Assembly (NCBI GenBank): GCA_000310025.1
Contig: FN649751.1
Span: forward strand, 5,768,817 to 5,832,816
Source: Ectocarpus siliculosus
Taxonomy: Eukaryota > Sar > Phaeophyceae > Ectocarpales > Ectocarpaceae
Direction of reading: 5' to 3'
Length of the DNA: 64,000 nucleotides
A program made the translations under genes and the position numbers. The notes below the pieces were generated by a model that worked only from the letters and a program-made list of their open reading frames with translations, did no database searches and had not been told where the DNA came from. Positions 63,248 to 64,000 of this stretch are shown here, piece by piece; positions within the stretch are counted from its first letter, which is position 1, and each line of letters starts with the position of its first letter.

Positions 63248-64000
63248 AGTATCGTTTAGGCACCACCAAATTGAGGATCGAAGGGATAGCGCGTCTTCCC
63301 TTAGCTCGAGGAAAGAACCTCCCGCGCCGTTTTGACGCCCTCTATGATACGCTTCAACGAATATTTCCCTCAGTTGTAATATATACAGTTGCGTGTTGTT
63401 ACCCCTCGAAGTACAGAATAATAGCTTGTAGCATGCAAATTTGCTCTCCTCGACGTTATGTACAGACTCAAACTACTTCAGAAAGGTAACTCTACGCTCC
63501 TATCGCATCGCATGCACCTGCCTCCACCAACCCCCTGCTCCTCCTCTCCCCGAACTACACGGTACGGCGAACCGTAGTACTCTGTCAGAAAGCGTTTCCG
63601 AGGAAACAGAAGCACGACATCTAGTTCAAGGCACAAAGGCGCACACGATAGCACCATCGGTGGGCATTCCCAAAACAGCATGCCCTCTGTGTACGTGCAA
63701 CCAACAGCAGCAGCGCATGCATGCTGTGAACGACTCCGGTAGGTATCTTGCATCTTGTTCGCTCGAAAGGACTCTCTCTCTCTGCCGACAAAACAAATGC
63801 CTACCAGGCTGGCGTCAATTAATAAAAAAATGGTGTGTGAACTCGCATCAACGCTGTATCCTCCTCATCACTCACTGGATGTGCTATGAACGACTTGAAG
63901 AGTATCGACGGCAACGTGTGTCGCTGTTGGCTATTTCACCTGTACATACATGTCTGCCTGTGCTTTCCCTACGTACAGGGATACCAAATACAAACAGCAG

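Larger units (their letters stand above)
61580..64000. other. Gene-poor right end with repeats
   Basis: No gene supported. A plus-strand open frame begins at 61595, only 16 bases from the divergent EF-hand start, and contains a GGACCTGGACACCT direct repeat (61773-61803); it is more likely promoter/5' UTR than coding. Beyond it lie tRNA-like repeats (62045-62340), a palindrome AGTCAGCGCTGACT near 62250, short hairpins (AGCTGCGAA/TTCGCAGCT at 63005-63041; CTCCTGC/GCAGGAG near 63069-63088) and a tandem repeat at 63113-63247. Confidence 0.5.

Overview
The window is nuclear DNA from a photosynthetic stramenopile, most probably a brown alga of the Ectocarpus type. I infer this from intron-dense genes with GT-AG and a few GC-AG introns, many introns of 300-1,200 bases, CT-rich tracts before acceptors, dense microsatellites, genes frequently alternating in strand, and N-termini that look like bipartite plastid-targeting leaders (a signal peptide ending at a Phe). 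There is no sign of bacterial operons, ribosome binding sites, CRISPR or an integrated virus. One 100-base assembly gap lies at 43814-43913.

Left third: the 3' part of a cyclic-nucleotide phosphodiesterase (+, to 3918); a hypothetical His-rich ORF with a hydrophobic tail (-, 6291-7313); a large multi-exon scaffold-like gene combining about eight IQ motifs, three WW domains and two B-box zinc fingers (+, 8869-18385); and a small WW-domain gene facing it tail to tail (-, 19851-21013).

Middle: the first exon of a plastid-targeted protein (+, 22792-22930), a long inverted duplication (25456-25835), and a two-exon small membrane protein (+, 26278-27482) that may be the 3' end of the same gene. 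Two tandem minus-strand housekeeping genes follow: a CGR1/CCDC86-type rRNA-processing protein (29568-31524) and an ATG4 autophagy cysteine protease (32726-36438).

Right half: a complete 21-exon isoleucyl-tRNA synthetase of bacterial/organellar type with an organelle-targeting leader (+, 37894-52186). One of its introns carries the assembly gap and a misplaced-looking TRAPPC13 gene fragment. Then come a cyclophilin with a coiled-coil N-terminus and an acidic/basic tail (+, 53618-58759) and a convergent, probably N-myristoylated EF-hand protein (-, 59278-61579). The last 2.4 kb hold no gene I can support, but contain tRNA-like repeats, hairpins and a tandem repeat.

Exon models were built by eye from splice consensus, reading phase and conserved protein motifs. 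Phase closes at every junction of the synthetase, cyclophilin, ATG4, CGR1, EF-hand and small WW genes, which is why those carry high confidence. The genes do not form a pathway; they are an ordinary mixed eukaryotic neighbourhood.
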